Source of the DNA: Clusia tigrina
Taxonomy: Eukaryota > Arthropoda > Insecta > Diptera > Clusiidae
Direction: 5' to 3'
NCBI GenBank assembly: GCA_920105625.2
Contig: CAKKTE020000278.1
Location: 186,001 to 250,000 of the forward strand
Length of the DNA stretch: 64,000 nucleotides
In this document: positions 9,810 through 19,595 of the stretch, in pieces
How positions within the stretch are numbered: the first letter of the stretch is position 1
Layout: each line of letters starts with the position of its first letter
Made by a program: the position numbers and the translations under genes
Notes under the pieces: generated by a model
Seen by the model: only the letters and a program-made list of their open reading frames with translations
Databases searched by the model: none
What the model was told of the DNA's origin: nothing

Positions 9810-10921
9810 CCAACGTCGAGTGCCAGGAAAGAAGCACTCCTACGCGGGAATCCACCAAGAAGAAGATATCAGGATAACCATCCCAAAGGAGAGCAATGGA
9901 GGAAACGAAAATGGTGAGTATGTCTAGGGTAAGACATACTAGTATCTAAGTCAATTTTGTCGACGATTCTTCGGTGACCGTGTGGGCGCTTTTGCGCCGG
10001 TCATGCGGAAGAAGCAGCATTGGGGCTGATTAGCCGCTGCGGTTAGGTGAAAATAGGTCGATTCAGAAGGAGAATTTTTACATACGGTCAGGTTGCATAG
10101 GGTTGTTTCACTGAAACCAGGTTCATTCTTTTTATAATAACCATTTATTTCAGCATTCTCGGGGAATGTGGAACGTGTCTGTTTATTCTTGGATTTTGCG
10201 TTATTGAATTGCGAACTTGTGTATACCGGTTGGTTTGGTTCGGAAAGAACGTGCCACGGTATAGGGTTCGTACGGTTATGATAGGGGATTTGTGTTTGTT
10301 TGTCGGTAGGGACATTTATACGATTCAATTTATATTGTTTTGAAATCAAAATAAAGATTGATTTTAATATTGGGCATTTTGAGTTTAGGGTATTAGGTGA
10401 AGAGGTGCAGACAACACGTGTTGTTACATCAAAGTTTTTGTAGTTCGGAAACTACGATTTGCGTAGCAATGTTGAAGAAAACATTTAAATGCTATTATTA
10501 TATGGCGCATACGTTACGGGTTTATTTTTAAATATGGATTCAAATTTCCGGGAATGAATCAGAACACTTTTGCCGGTAAATCAAATTTCGGTTTATACAA
10601 ACATATGGCCTTTTTCTATGGATTCTTGGGATGGTGAGAGGAAATCAAGGAGTATCTGTGAGGAAGCCAAGGACCAATTTGCATTGATGGAAGGACTTAA
10701 TGGACGCCGGTAGACAGCGGAACTTTGTAATGGAAAACAAGTATAGCAGAATATGTATATAAGCATAGAATTTACGGTGGAATGTTTTTTTTTAAAAATA
10801 AATTTGTATTTATCAATAAGTAAGATGGAATAAAATATTGGGATAAGTTAATAACAGGTTTTAACTATTATTGGATTTTTATTTGTAATTGGGATACGCC
10901 ATCTGTTCTGGCATTTGGGAT
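9810..10921 (+). other. Long untranslated leader of the Gypsy element
   Basis: About 1.1 kb separates the primer-binding site from the gag ATG. There is no long sense ORF here. Short ORFs, for example from 9708, and an antisense one at 9951-10349 have no recognisable motif. The leader could hold packaging signals or a splice donor, but none can be assigned from sequence alone. Confidence 0.6.
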
Positions 10922-12820
10922 ATGACGAAGGAAGCGCAAGGATTACTGCTGATGCAGGAGCAAATTGGCGAAGCGATTGAAAAATTGGTCCGTAATTTTA
11001 AGAAAGACGGCAGTTTACGTAAGGACAACGTGTATTACCGCAAGCGAATAACACAGTTGCAAAATCTGGGGAGAGAGTTCAACAAAAATCACGGACTGTT
11101 GTTGCCTCACGCAGTTGAGTACGGCAAGGGAAAATATTTTGCGGAAAATTACGCAGACTACATAAATAGTCTGGTCAACGAATGGGCAGATACATTTAGT
11201 TCTGAATTAGAGGGACTAGGACAAGAGATTGTGAGTTTGGTTTCGCCAGACGAGGAAATAAGGAACAGATTGAAATCAATACAGTCAGAGGTGAAACTGT
11301 TTACTGGGAAAATAGTTGATCAGTTCGAAGCGAGTACGAGCAGGGAAGAAGCTCAGGAATTGTGGAGGCAGGCGAACGCCGGAGGAGCTGTGTCACCATT
11401 AGAAGTTGCGGATCAAGCCTTAACGGCAATCCAAAAATGGACAGAAGAAAAGTTATTTAAATCTCAGGAGAAAACAGAAGATTTGAGAGCACAAAAAGAG
11501 TATCTCGAGAATAGGGTAAAGGAACTTTCTCGGAGATTGACGGAGACAGAGGAAGCAGCATCGCTGTTGGAAAAGGAGTGTGCGGAATTAAAAAGAGGAC
11601 GGACGACCAATAGGGTCTCACTGAATAGGGAGAGATCAAAATCAGCATCGGCTGGCTTTACACAGACGGTATTGACATTGCCACCGGAAGTGCGCTGGCC
11701 GGAGTATCTAACACCAGAAGGGATAAACCGAGTGGTAAAGCCCAGATTAGTATTGAGTGAAGAGAGGGAAGCGGGATTTTTGTTTGGCGCATCTGAAATC
11801 GGTGTCAAGCCTTTTTCTCCAGGAAGTCCGATAACTAATAAAAATAAGGTATATCCGCCAAAGGAGCCAGAAGCAGTAACGGTACAGGAAAGGCCCAATA
11901 CTGTGGACAGTATTTCGCCTGTACGAACAAACGATCGAAGACTAATTAGTTTGAGTCCGTCATTGGTCAATTACCTCTCAGATCCGGGAGAAGTGAAGCT
12001 AGGAACCACTCATAAAGATAACGCTCAAGTTTTACCGGTCATAAGTAAAACAAAAATACGCAAAATGGGTGTAGAGGAGATTTCAAAGACAGTGGCCAGG
12101 CTAGTACCTGTGTTTACTGGTGCAGCTTCAGAAGATTTACGGTCAGAAGTTAACAGATTCATTCAAGGTTGTGAGCTTGCAAAGCGAAGCATAAGCCCTG
12201 ATGAGTTGCAGGATTTCTTCGACTGTGTTAAGCAAAGATTATTTGGAGACGCGTACAACCTTGTGTTGCCAAAGCAATTCGCCAGTGTGGACGAGCTTTA
12301 CAGTCTTATAAGGATAACCTATTTGAAGGAGAGATCTTTGGAAGACATAACCCAAGAAATAAGAATCGGGAAGCAGCTGGCAAGTGAAGACATACGTGCC
12401 TTTGCCAGGCGTTTAGAGTCACTTCAGAAGATGGCCCAGGAAATAATCAGGAATAAGTACAATGGCATTGGAGATACAGCGTTATTACACGAAGTTGACG
12501 AGTCGGTGTTGACAACTTTCGTGGTGGGGCTCCGCAACTCCGTTCTAAAGATTCATATGCTGAATAGCAGAACAGGATCTCTGGAGGAATTAGTAGAAGA
12601 AGCGATTAGAGCACAAGTTCTCGTGGAACGGAGTACGGCTGGGTTAGGTGAGGTACACATGTTGGAAAATAGACAGGACATGTTCACCGCCGCTGTCGTG
12701 AACAGAGATGGAAATAATTACGTCCCAAACATATACAGAGGAGCATATAATCCCGGTGTCTCCGAGAAATCCGTACAGGGGGTTTGTACAGAGGGCACCC
12801 AAATGTTCGTTCTGCCGTAA
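10922..12820 (+). CDS. gag: Gag polyprotein, matrix-capsid part, Gypsy element
   Basis: 632 codons from ATG 10922 (MTKEAQGLLLMQEQ); upstream in-frame codons lack another ATG. Visible parts: an N-terminal helical region with FKKDGSLRKDNVYYRKRITQ; a probable coiled coil near residues 177-225 (EKTEDLRAQKEYLENRVKEL); a Pro/Ser-rich linker; and a retrotransposon capsid domain near residues 390-575 (PVFTGAASEDLRSEVNRFIQ, LVLPKQFASVDELYSLIRIT). The frame closes at 12818-12820 without a zinc knuckle. The knuckles follow in the +1 frame (12708-13241), so either an indel or a frameshift lies between about 12740 and 12790. Confidence 0.88.
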   Translation: MTKEAQGLLLMQEQIGEAIEKLVRNFKKDGSLRKDNVYYRKRITQLQNLGREFNKNHGLLLPHAVEYGKGKYFAENYADYINSLVNEWADTFSSELEGLGQEIVSLVSPDEEIRNRLKSIQSEVKLFTGKIVDQFEASTSREEAQELWRQANAGGAVSPLEVADQALTAIQKWTEEKLFKSQEKTEDLRAQKEYLENRVKELSRRLTETEEAASLLEKECAELKRGRTTNRVSLNRERSKSASAGFTQTVLTLPPEVRWPEYLTPEGINRVVKPRLVLSEEREAGFLFGASEIGVKPFSPGSPITNKNKVYPPKEPEAVTVQERPNTVDSISPVRTNDRRLISLSPSLVNYLSDPGEVKLGTTHKDNAQVLPVISKTKIRKMGVEEISKTVARLVPVFTGAASEDLRSEVNRFIQGCELAKRSISPDELQDFFDCVKQRLFGDAYNLVLPKQFASVDELYSLIRITYLKERSLEDITQEIRIGKQLASEDIRAFARRLESLQKMAQEIIRNKYNGIGDTALLHEVDESVLTTFVVGLRNSVLKIHMLNSRTGSLEELVEEAIRAQVLVERSTAGLGEVHMLENRQDMFTAAVVNRDGNNYVPNIYRGAYNPGVSEKSVQGVCTEGTQMFVLP

Positions 12821-13241
12821 GCATGGTCATACAAGGGATGAGTGCATTACACGCAAAAATACGCCCTACTGTATGGAGTGCCAAACATATGGTCATGAGG
12901 CAAGTAGACAGTGCCATGGAGACACAGAATGGAATCAGAGTAAAAGGCAGCCAGCTACGAGGCGCCCGGTTGCACCCTTGAGGGACAGCAGGGGTAACTT
13001 CAGTAGTCCCAGAGTTAATTCAACAGAAGGAATTAACCAAGGAAGAAATCCTTTCAAAACTGGGAGTGGTCAGCAGCAACCAAATTGGAATTCCAAAAGT
13101 GAACCAAAAATACGCAACACCCAACAGGGGTTGAGATGCTTCTCATGTGGACAGATGGGACATCGGGCAGCGGAATGCAGGGATAGACAATCCCAACAAA
13201 GGAACCAGGGAAACTTCCAGCGGCCCAGTCGAGGCCAGTAG
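12708..13241 (+). CDS. gag: Gag nucleocapsid part with three zinc knuckles, +1 frame
   Basis: The frame encodes CSFCRKHGHTRDEC and CFSCGQMGHRAAEC, both C-X2-C-X4-H-X4-C knuckles, and between them CMECQTYGHEASRQC, which has one extra residue before the last Cys. Basic linkers surround them. This is a nucleocapsid domain that binds RNA and belongs to the gag at 10922. The likely junction with the capsid frame is near the G run at 12779-12783. ATG 12708 is probably not a real start. It ends at TAG 13239-13241 and overlaps the pol frame from 13187. Confidence 0.85.
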   Translation: MEIITSQTYTEEHIIPVSPRNPYRGFVQRAPKCSFCRKHGHTRDECITRKNTPYCMECQTYGHEASRQCHGDTEWNQSKRQPATRRPVAPLRDSRGNFSSPRVNSTEGINQGRNPFKTGSGQQQPNWNSKSEPKIRNTQQGLRCFSCGQMGHRAAECRDRQSQQRNQGNFQRPSRGQ

Positions 13242-14809
13242 ACTGGAAAGCCAAAAGAAAGAGAGTAATAATAAGGCCGGAAATACGTGGGACTAGTAAT
13301 GTAGGAACTACAGTCCAGGAGAAGGAGGAGCAGGAGGCTCTCCAGTATCACGAAGAGTTAGGGAATGGATACACGTCCATATTGGGAACAAAAGGAGGTT
13401 GCTTCGCTATGAGCAGGATAGGTGATGCCTTCATCGAGATACCCTGTAAGGAATCAGCTAGTGGAAAGCTAGTGCTATTAGTAGATTCAGGAGCGGACAC
13501 TAGCCTCGTAAAATCTAGTGTTTTACGAAAGGGGCTAGACATTAATCAAAGGGACTTAAGAACGCTTAACGGAGCGTTTGGAGGGTGCATTAGGACTTTG
13601 GGGTCGCTCAGAATAGGGCACAGTGGAGTTAAAGGTATGAGTTTTAGAGTGCACGCAGTGGAAGTGGATAGGAAAGGTATCCCGGCTGATGGGATAATTG
13701 GCCGCGATAATCTTTGGGGACGCACCATACTGGATGCGCTCGACAAGCAGTTATCATTCTATGACAACAATAAGCATAGAATCCTTACTTTTCCATTAAT
13801 GTCATGGCAGGAAGGAACCGTGAGTAAGGTTAAGAATTGTATGGAGGTAGTGAATGCAAGGTCAACCAGAGTAGTTACTATGCATGTAAATACGAAACTT
13901 AGGACTGTTGTTTTACACAAGCAGCAGCTAGCGGAGGGCGTATATATGGGGGAAACCATAACGCACGTTGACAAGGGTAAGGTATACGCTTGCGTACTCA
14001 ATGCATCGGAAAAGGACTACTTGATGGAGGAGGATTTTAGGCCCAAGTTCACTAGCTATGATAATTTTAAGGAACCGAATTATAGATCGGTAAATCAGAT
14101 TAAGCAGGTAGATATAAGAAAAAGAATGGAGAGGGTGCTAGAATCCTTGAAGTTAGACCCAAGCGTGAATTCAGAAGAGAAGGCATCAATAGAAGCAATT
14201 TGTGCGTCATTCCATGACATATTTTTGCTGGAAGGAGACCAGTTAACATATACACCAGAGGTAGAGCATGAAATACCTACTAGAGTGGATCAAGCACCAA
14301 TTAACCAGAAACAGTACAGATTGCCACAGGCTCACAAAGATGAGGTAAACAGGCAAGTGGAAGGGATGTTAAAAGATAACATAATTGCACCGAGTATCTC
14401 GCCTTGGAATTCACCAATAATTTTGGTACCAAAGAAGGGAGGTGTTCAGGGTAAGAAGAAGTGGAGAATGGTCGTTGATTTTAGGAAATTGAACGACGCC
14501 ACTATCAAACAGGTGTTCCCAATACCAAGGATAGAAGAGATACTGGATCAATTGGGACACAGTAGATATTTTTCTACACTTGATTTAGCGAGTGGCTACC
14601 ACCAAGTTCTGGTGGATACCCAAGATAAGCAGAAAACCGCGTTCAGCACCGGTTTAGGGCATTATGAGTTTAATAGAATGCCGTTTGGATTAACAGGAGC
14701 ACCGGCTACCTTCCAAAGGCTAATGAACCATGTGCTAACAGGCTTACAAGGGTTAGATTGTTTTGTGTATCTGGATGATATTGTAATTTATGGGAAGAAC
14801 TTGCATTAG
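13187..14809 (+). CDS. pol: Pol: protease and reverse transcriptase, ends at an amber codon
   Basis: The frame is open from 13187, just after a TAG at 13184, and probably entered by -1 frameshifting. Protease: VLLVDSGADTSLV with the active Asp at 13484 and a later IIGRDNL. RT: YRLPQAHKDEVNRQVEGML, SPWNSPIILVPKK, MVVDFRKLND, FSTLDLASGYHQ, FGLTGAPATFQRLMN and VYLDDIVIY (14765-14791). The frame is interrupted six codons after that block by TAG at 14807-14809 and again at 14813-14815 (CAT TAG CAT TAG). The remaining pol follows in the same frame. Confidence 0.9.
   Translation, partial: TIPTKEPGKLPAAQSRPVDWKAKRKRVIIRPEIRGTSNVGTTVQEKEEQEALQYHEELGNGYTSILGTKGGCFAMSRIGDAFIEIPCKESASGKLVLLVDSGADTSLVKSSVLRKGLDINQRDLRTLNGAFGGCIRTLGSLRIGHSGVKGMSFRVHAVEVDRKGIPADGIIGRDNLWGRTILDALDKQLSFYDNNKHRILTFPLMSWQEGTVSKVKNCMEVVNARSTRVVTMHVNTKLRTVVLHKQQLAEGVYMGETITHVDKGKVYACVLNASEKDYLMEEDFRPKFTSYDNFKEPNYRSVNQIKQVDIRKRMERVLESLKLDPSVNSEEKASIEAICASFHDIFLLEGDQLTYTPEVEHEIPTRVDQAPINQKQYRLPQAHKDEVNRQVEGMLKDNIIAPSISPWNSPIILVPKKGGVQGKKKWRMVVDFRKLNDATIKQVFPIPRIEEILDQLGHSRYFSTLDLASGYHQVLVDTQDKQKTAFSTGLGHYEFNRMPFGLTGAPATFQRLMNHVLTGLQGLDCFVYLDDIVIYGKNLH
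13208..13214 (+). promoter_or_regulatory. -1 ribosomal frameshift slippery heptamer GGGAAAC
   Basis: In the gag frame the bases read G GGA AAC, an exact X XXY YYZ heptamer, inside the 55-nt overlap (13187-13241) of the nucleocapsid frame and the pol frame. Slipping back one base enters the pol frame, which stays open to 14806. Downstream, TTCCAG (13215-13220) can pair with CTGGAA (13243-13248), with GGCC/GGCC inside (13222-13225, 13233-13236). The motif and frames are seen; function is inferred. Confidence 0.75.
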
Positions 14810-14815
14810 CATTAG

Positions 14816-16777
14816 CAATGCTTGTGCAAGGTGCTCCAGATATTACGAGAACACAATTTGAAATTGAACACGGAGAAGTGTCAATTTTTGCGAAGAGAGG
14901 TGGTTTATTTAGGCCATCGTTGCTCAGAAGCAGGAGCACTGCCTGACCCGCAGAAGGTGGAATGCGTTAATAATCTAGCGATTCCGAGAAACAGAAAGGA
15001 AGTGCAAGCATTCCTAGGACTAGTGAACTATTATAGAAAGTTCGTGGAAGGACTAGCCGGAATTGCTTTGCCCATTAATAAGTTGCTACGAAAAGAAGCA
15101 AAGTTCGAATGGACAGAGAGATGTCAGCAAGCATTCGAGAGGCTAAAGGAGATAATTAGCTCGCCACCAATTTTGGCGTACCCCGACTTTGAGCAAACTT
15201 TTTTGTTGACCACTGATGCTAGCAATGAAGCATTAGGGGCAGTATTGTCACAAGGGGAAGTCGGTGATGACCGACCAATAGCATTCGCAAGCAGAGCGCT
15301 TAGCGACACGGAGAAGAGATACTCCACAATAGAAAAGGAATTTCTAGCCATAGTGTGGGCTACAAAGAATTTTAGGGCATATCTGCTAGGACGCCTATTC
15401 AAGATATACACTGATCACCAGCCGTTGAGAGGCATAGCCAACTTGAAAGATCAAACGTCTAGGCTAGCCAGGTTCAGACACAAATTGTCTGAGTATGATT
15501 TTGAAATCATATACAAACCTGGGAAAAAGAATCTAAATGCGGACGCACTCAGCAGAGTACCGCAGGCACAGAAGGTATCAGTAGTGCAAACGAGGGCCAA
15601 AGCACGGTCAGATAAGGAGAAGACCGAGAGAATTCAAGGGGATAAAATTGATGCAACAGGAAATGTTAGCAATGCGGGTGACGTTGCTAATGAACAAAGA
15701 GCCAGTAGTGTGGAATGGCTGAAGGATATAAAGGATATCCAGGCTGTGTTAAAGGGTTTCCATGATTCACCTCTAGGTGGACACCAGGGATTCTGGAAAA
15801 CCCATGACAGGATTAGGCGAGTATACGGATGGAAAGGTATGCTCAAAGACATAAAAAAATATGTAAGAAGTTGCCCAAAGTGCCAGGCCAACAAAAGTTC
15901 AAGGCTAACCAAGATGCCCATGGTGTTAACTGACACACCAAAACAACCATTTGATAAAGTTCATATGGATATTGTAGGTATTTTACCTGAGACTGTTTCG
16001 GGCAATAAATACATCTTGACGTTCCAAGATGATTTCTCAAAGTATATGGCGTGCGTGGCTATACCTGATGCGGAAGCAGGTACGGTAGCCAAGGCATTCT
16101 TTGATGAAATTATAGCACGTTACAACATACCTAAGGTTTTGATAACCGACAATGGTTCAAATTTCGTATCAAAACTATTCTCAGAAACGTGTAAAATGCT
16201 GGGAATCAAGAAGTTGCACATAACACCATATCATCCACAGGCGAATGGCTCATTGGAACGTAGTCATCGACCTTTGGCCGAGTACTTGCGCAGTTTTGCC
16301 AAAGAAGACGGCTCGAATTGGGATCAATGGTTGACCACTGCAATGCATGTACACAATAATACGGTACATGTATCAACGAAGCAAACTCCGTTTACAACAC
16401 TCTACGGGTTTGACTTCAACATGCCAGCGAATTGGAAGCGCAAATGTGCGCCTGTATACAATGCTGATGACCCGAATAAAGTGCAAAAGTATCAGTTACA
16501 ACGAGCGCACGAATTGGTTAGAGAAAACCAGGAATATGCTAAGCGAGTGGCCAGGGAAGCCTATAACAAGGTACTAAACCCAGTAGTTTTTCATGTGGGT
16601 GATCAAGTACTAATGAAGAATCAGTCTAGGAGAAACAAATTCTCACCTGTGTGGATAGGTCCCTATGTAGTAGCAGAGATCAAAAGCCCAGTTACAACGG
16701 TCGTAACGATTAAGGGCAAAAATAAAAAGCTACATAATAATTTGTTGAAATTATTCCACATTAGACCACACAACTAA
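14816..16777 (+). CDS. pol: Pol continued: RT thumb, RNase H and integrase
   Basis: Same frame as the preceding pol, after two amber codons. RT connection: CQFLRREVVYLGH, VQAFLGLVNYYRKFV. RNase H: LTTDASNEALGAVLSQ, EKEFLAIVWA, YTDHQPL. Integrase zinc-binding region: H-X-H pattern around PLGGHQGFWKTH and CPKCQANK. Catalytic Asp, Asp, Glu are in VHMDIVG, LITDNGSNF and SLERSHR. The C-terminal part DQVLMKNQSRRNKFSPVWIG, then FHIRPHN, fits the tail of Gypsy integrases. Translation would need readthrough of two stops, or the element is defective. Confidence 0.9.
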   Translation, partial: QCLCKVLQILREHNLKLNTEKCQFLRREVVYLGHRCSEAGALPDPQKVECVNNLAIPRNRKEVQAFLGLVNYYRKFVEGLAGIALPINKLLRKEAKFEWTERCQQAFERLKEIISSPPILAYPDFEQTFLLTTDASNEALGAVLSQGEVGDDRPIAFASRALSDTEKRYSTIEKEFLAIVWATKNFRAYLLGRLFKIYTDHQPLRGIANLKDQTSRLARFRHKLSEYDFEIIYKPGKKNLNADALSRVPQAQKVSVVQTRAKARSDKEKTERIQGDKIDATGNVSNAGDVANEQRASSVEWLKDIKDIQAVLKGFHDSPLGGHQGFWKTHDRIRRVYGWKGMLKDIKKYVRSCPKCQANKSSRLTKMPMVLTDTPKQPFDKVHMDIVGILPETVSGNKYILTFQDDFSKYMACVAIPDAEAGTVAKAFFDEIIARYNIPKVLITDNGSNFVSKLFSETCKMLGIKKLHITPYHPQANGSLERSHRPLAEYLRSFAKEDGSNWDQWLTTAMHVHNNTVHVSTKQTPFTTLYGFDFNMPANWKRKCAPVYNADDPNKVQKYQLQRAHELVRENQEYAKRVAREAYNKVLNPVVFHVGDQVLMKNQSRRNKFSPVWIGPYVVAEIKSPVTTVVTIKGKNKKLHNNLLKLFHIRPHN

Positions 16778-19595
16778 AGACATGTGTTGACAGTGTTTTA
16801 CAAGTGTAAACACAAGAATAACAACGTAAACATGTACGTGTGTATATCGGATAACACACAGCTCCGATTCTCAAAGTCAAGGCCAGCAGAAGTGTGCCAA
16901 TTAAACTCGAGCAAGTAAAGTTGACGCAATAAAAAATGTGCTTATTATGCACTATGGTCGAACGAAGCATAGTAGGGGAAAATATTTTTTTTAAATAATG
17001 ATAAATATTGCACGTAATTAAAAAATAAAATGAAATAATAAGACAGTCGTGGGTAAGTAATATAAAACAAAACTTCGAATATGTACATACATACATACGG
17101 CAGTGTATGCACTGAAATTCGATGCATGAGCATTAACGCCAGGCAACGGAACTGCTGGTGAAGTAAGTATGTATGTATATATGTGTATAAGATAAAGAAT
17201 GAATGTACGAATGTATATTTAAAGAAGTAAGTATTCTAGTTAGGAGGAATGGGTATGTGCGTATGTATATATTTGCAGATACTGCAGCAGGCTATATGTA
17301 GATATACTCGTACATAGGTTTTAACTGTTTATTGTTTAGGAAATTAGCGTATGGAAATTCGAAAAAATGTATAGTTAATTGGGGAAAATAACGTTAGTAA
17401 TTAATTCTAGGTAAATTAAAGCGCCTTGAATGTATGCATGTATTCATATACGAGCTAATTACAGGATGGAAAATAGAATCGATAATGGATATATACATAT
17501 CAGGCTAGAAGTAAATTTAAATAAAACGTAATTGTATGCGATGAAAGGTATAGTCATGCAATGGACAAAGTTTTGACACAAACGGGATTATTTTATATAA
17601 TCTGGTTTTTGTCGGAGGGCCAATGAATTGGTTTATAGTTGAAATGAGTGATAACTCACGTGTTGAAAAAGAGCACGAAAAATTAATCAGAGCAAAACTG
17701 ATGCCCTATATGGCTATGAAAACACATAGTCCAGTCCTCTTTTCCTCCAGGATACGGTAGCGAATCCGAAGAAAGCGAAAGGGGAGAAGACGAGTGGACG
17801 GCAAATTGAATGATATAGCATTCAATTATAAAAAAAGCATGTTGTAGAAATATTATTTTTTGTTTATATATTCAGGAATAGCGTATGTTTAAGAAAAGTT
17901 ACAGATTAAAAAATTATAATCTGAGTAAAACTTCAGATTAAAATTAAAGGTAGTTTAGAAAAAATTAGAGTTAAAAATTAATTGTTTAAAATATAACTTT
18001 ATAATGAAATAAGCGTTATAATAAAAAAAAAAAACAAAAATCATACTAATTTGGAAAATTATACCCAAGAGTATATATAGTACTTATAGTGTATTTATTT
18101 AAATATTATATAATTTTTAAATTCATTTATTAAGATGACTTTGAAATGTTCGACAAAAATTAAACATAGAAGAAATATCAAACTAAAATGTATACTAGAA
18201 AATTAAGAAAATTATTATAGGTGTTCTCTATATAGCTCTGATGATGTGCAGGAAGTTCCGGGAACAGCGGATATCGGAAGGCGGTGCGGACTAAGGGACC
18301 AACATAGTATTCGGAAAGATGCGTTTTTGAAAAACAGAGATTTTTGGCAGTTATCTAAGGTTTGTGACCCCAAGGATGCCAGCATATTAGATTGGGGATG
18401 AATGGCGACGGATGTAATTTTAATTTTGCGAAACGGCATATGGCCGCAGCATTTGAATGCGTTGTGGATGAGTTATTGACAAGCAACGAAAAAAAAACAA
18501 GTTTCCTTGCGGAGTCATGTTCTGAATTGGACAATTATAGTACAATGTCCACCGAGTGTATCACAATCTCAACAGAATCGATTTTGGATAAGTTGAAGAT
18601 GGGTAAAAGCTTAAGGTGGTTGACTGAAACCACCACCAAATATAATAAGCAGAAGAAATTTGGCTCACGGAAGTTAATTGCTTCATTGAAGTGTATGTCC
18701 AATCTAGAGTATGAACATATGGAATATGATTTACATAGGAAATATGATTTAATACAAGAGGACACAGAGACTGGTTACCGATCAGAGTACACAAATTACG
18801 TCATTAAATGTGTGTCTCAGAGAAATACCGATTGTCTCCACATCAAAGCCAAACGATGTCAAATACCATTATGAGGAAGCTCAAGAGAAACACTTCCACC
18901 ATAAAACGCATTGCTGCAAAGGAAGAAAGTGTATTGTAATCTCTCATGTATTCCAAATGTTTTTTACAAGTTGAATACTATAAGCAGAGGCAGTACCACT
19001 TACAGCCGTGGGGCACACTATATAAATGGATAGAAGAAGGCCACTAAAAGCAAAGTTTTAATGGCAAACCAGATCGCCAACTTATAATATCTTTGTACGT
19101 ACCGATCCAGAAAGAAGGGAGGGGTATGCAGAGTTCATCGAGGGACTTCATTCTCGCAGGACGGACGTTACCAGGACCAACAATTGCAGAGGACCCTATT
19201 TATAAGAAGCGTAGCTAAATATGTAATTAGTTTGTAATTTTGTTTGTATATACGCCAGTGAGAAAAGAGTCGATGAAAGACCAAATATAAAAAGGGGAAT
19301 ATAACTAAAAAAAAAAAAGATAGAAATAAAAGAACAAAATAAAACAATAGAAAAAAAGAAGAAAATAAAAAAGATAGAAATAAAAGAACAAAATTAAACA
19401 AAAGAGGAAAAAAGAAAACAACACAAAAGTAAAAAGAACAGAATACAACAATTGAACCCAAATAAGGCGAATTTGAAAAAATAAAAACTATACATATGTA
19501 CTATAGGATTAAGAAAATGCACAGATTGTTTAAAGTGCAGAAAAGAGAAAAATATTGTAAAGATTCATTAGAAGTTAGTTGCACTAACTTCTTTT
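16778..19595 (+). other. 2.8-kb 3' region of the Gypsy element, no recognisable env
   Basis: After pol the sequence is AT-rich with many short microsatellite-like ATGTATGTATAT stretches. I see no signal peptide, furin-like site or fusion-peptide pattern that would mark an env gene. The only sizeable sense ORF is 18398-18874. Near the end (19300-19450) is an A-rich stretch of AAAATAGAAATAAAAGAACA type. Confidence 0.7.
18398..18874 (+). CDS. Unknown 158-residue ORF in the 3' region of the Gypsy element
   Basis: Starts at ATG 18398 (MNGDGCNFNF) and ends at TGA. It is hydrophilic, Thr/Ser- and Lys-rich, with Cys spread through the protein (VVDELLTSNEKKTSFLAESC, then YRSEYTNYVIKCVSQRNTDC). No membrane segment, signal peptide or known motif is visible. 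It could be an accessory protein, an eroded env remnant or a chance ORF; codon-level comparison with other copies would decide. Confidence 0.35.
   Translation: MNGDGCNFNFAKRHMAAAFECVVDELLTSNEKKTSFLAESCSELDNYSTMSTECITISTESILDKLKMGKSLRWLTETTTKYNKQKKFGSRKLIASLKCMSNLEYEHMEYDLHRKYDLIQEDTETGYRSEYTNYVIKCVSQRNTDCLHIKAKRCQIPL

Noticed and set aside
11457..11970. Antisense ORFs of up to 168 codons inside gag
   Set aside because: Shadows of the gag coding frame, without any domain.
19168..19461. Antisense Phe/Leu-rich ORF that looks like a membrane protein
   Set aside because: It is the reverse of an A-rich low-complexity stretch in the Gypsy 3' region.
16778..19595. Env gene of an errantivirus-type element
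   Set aside because: No signal peptide, fusion peptide, cleavage site or transmembrane anchor in any sense frame.
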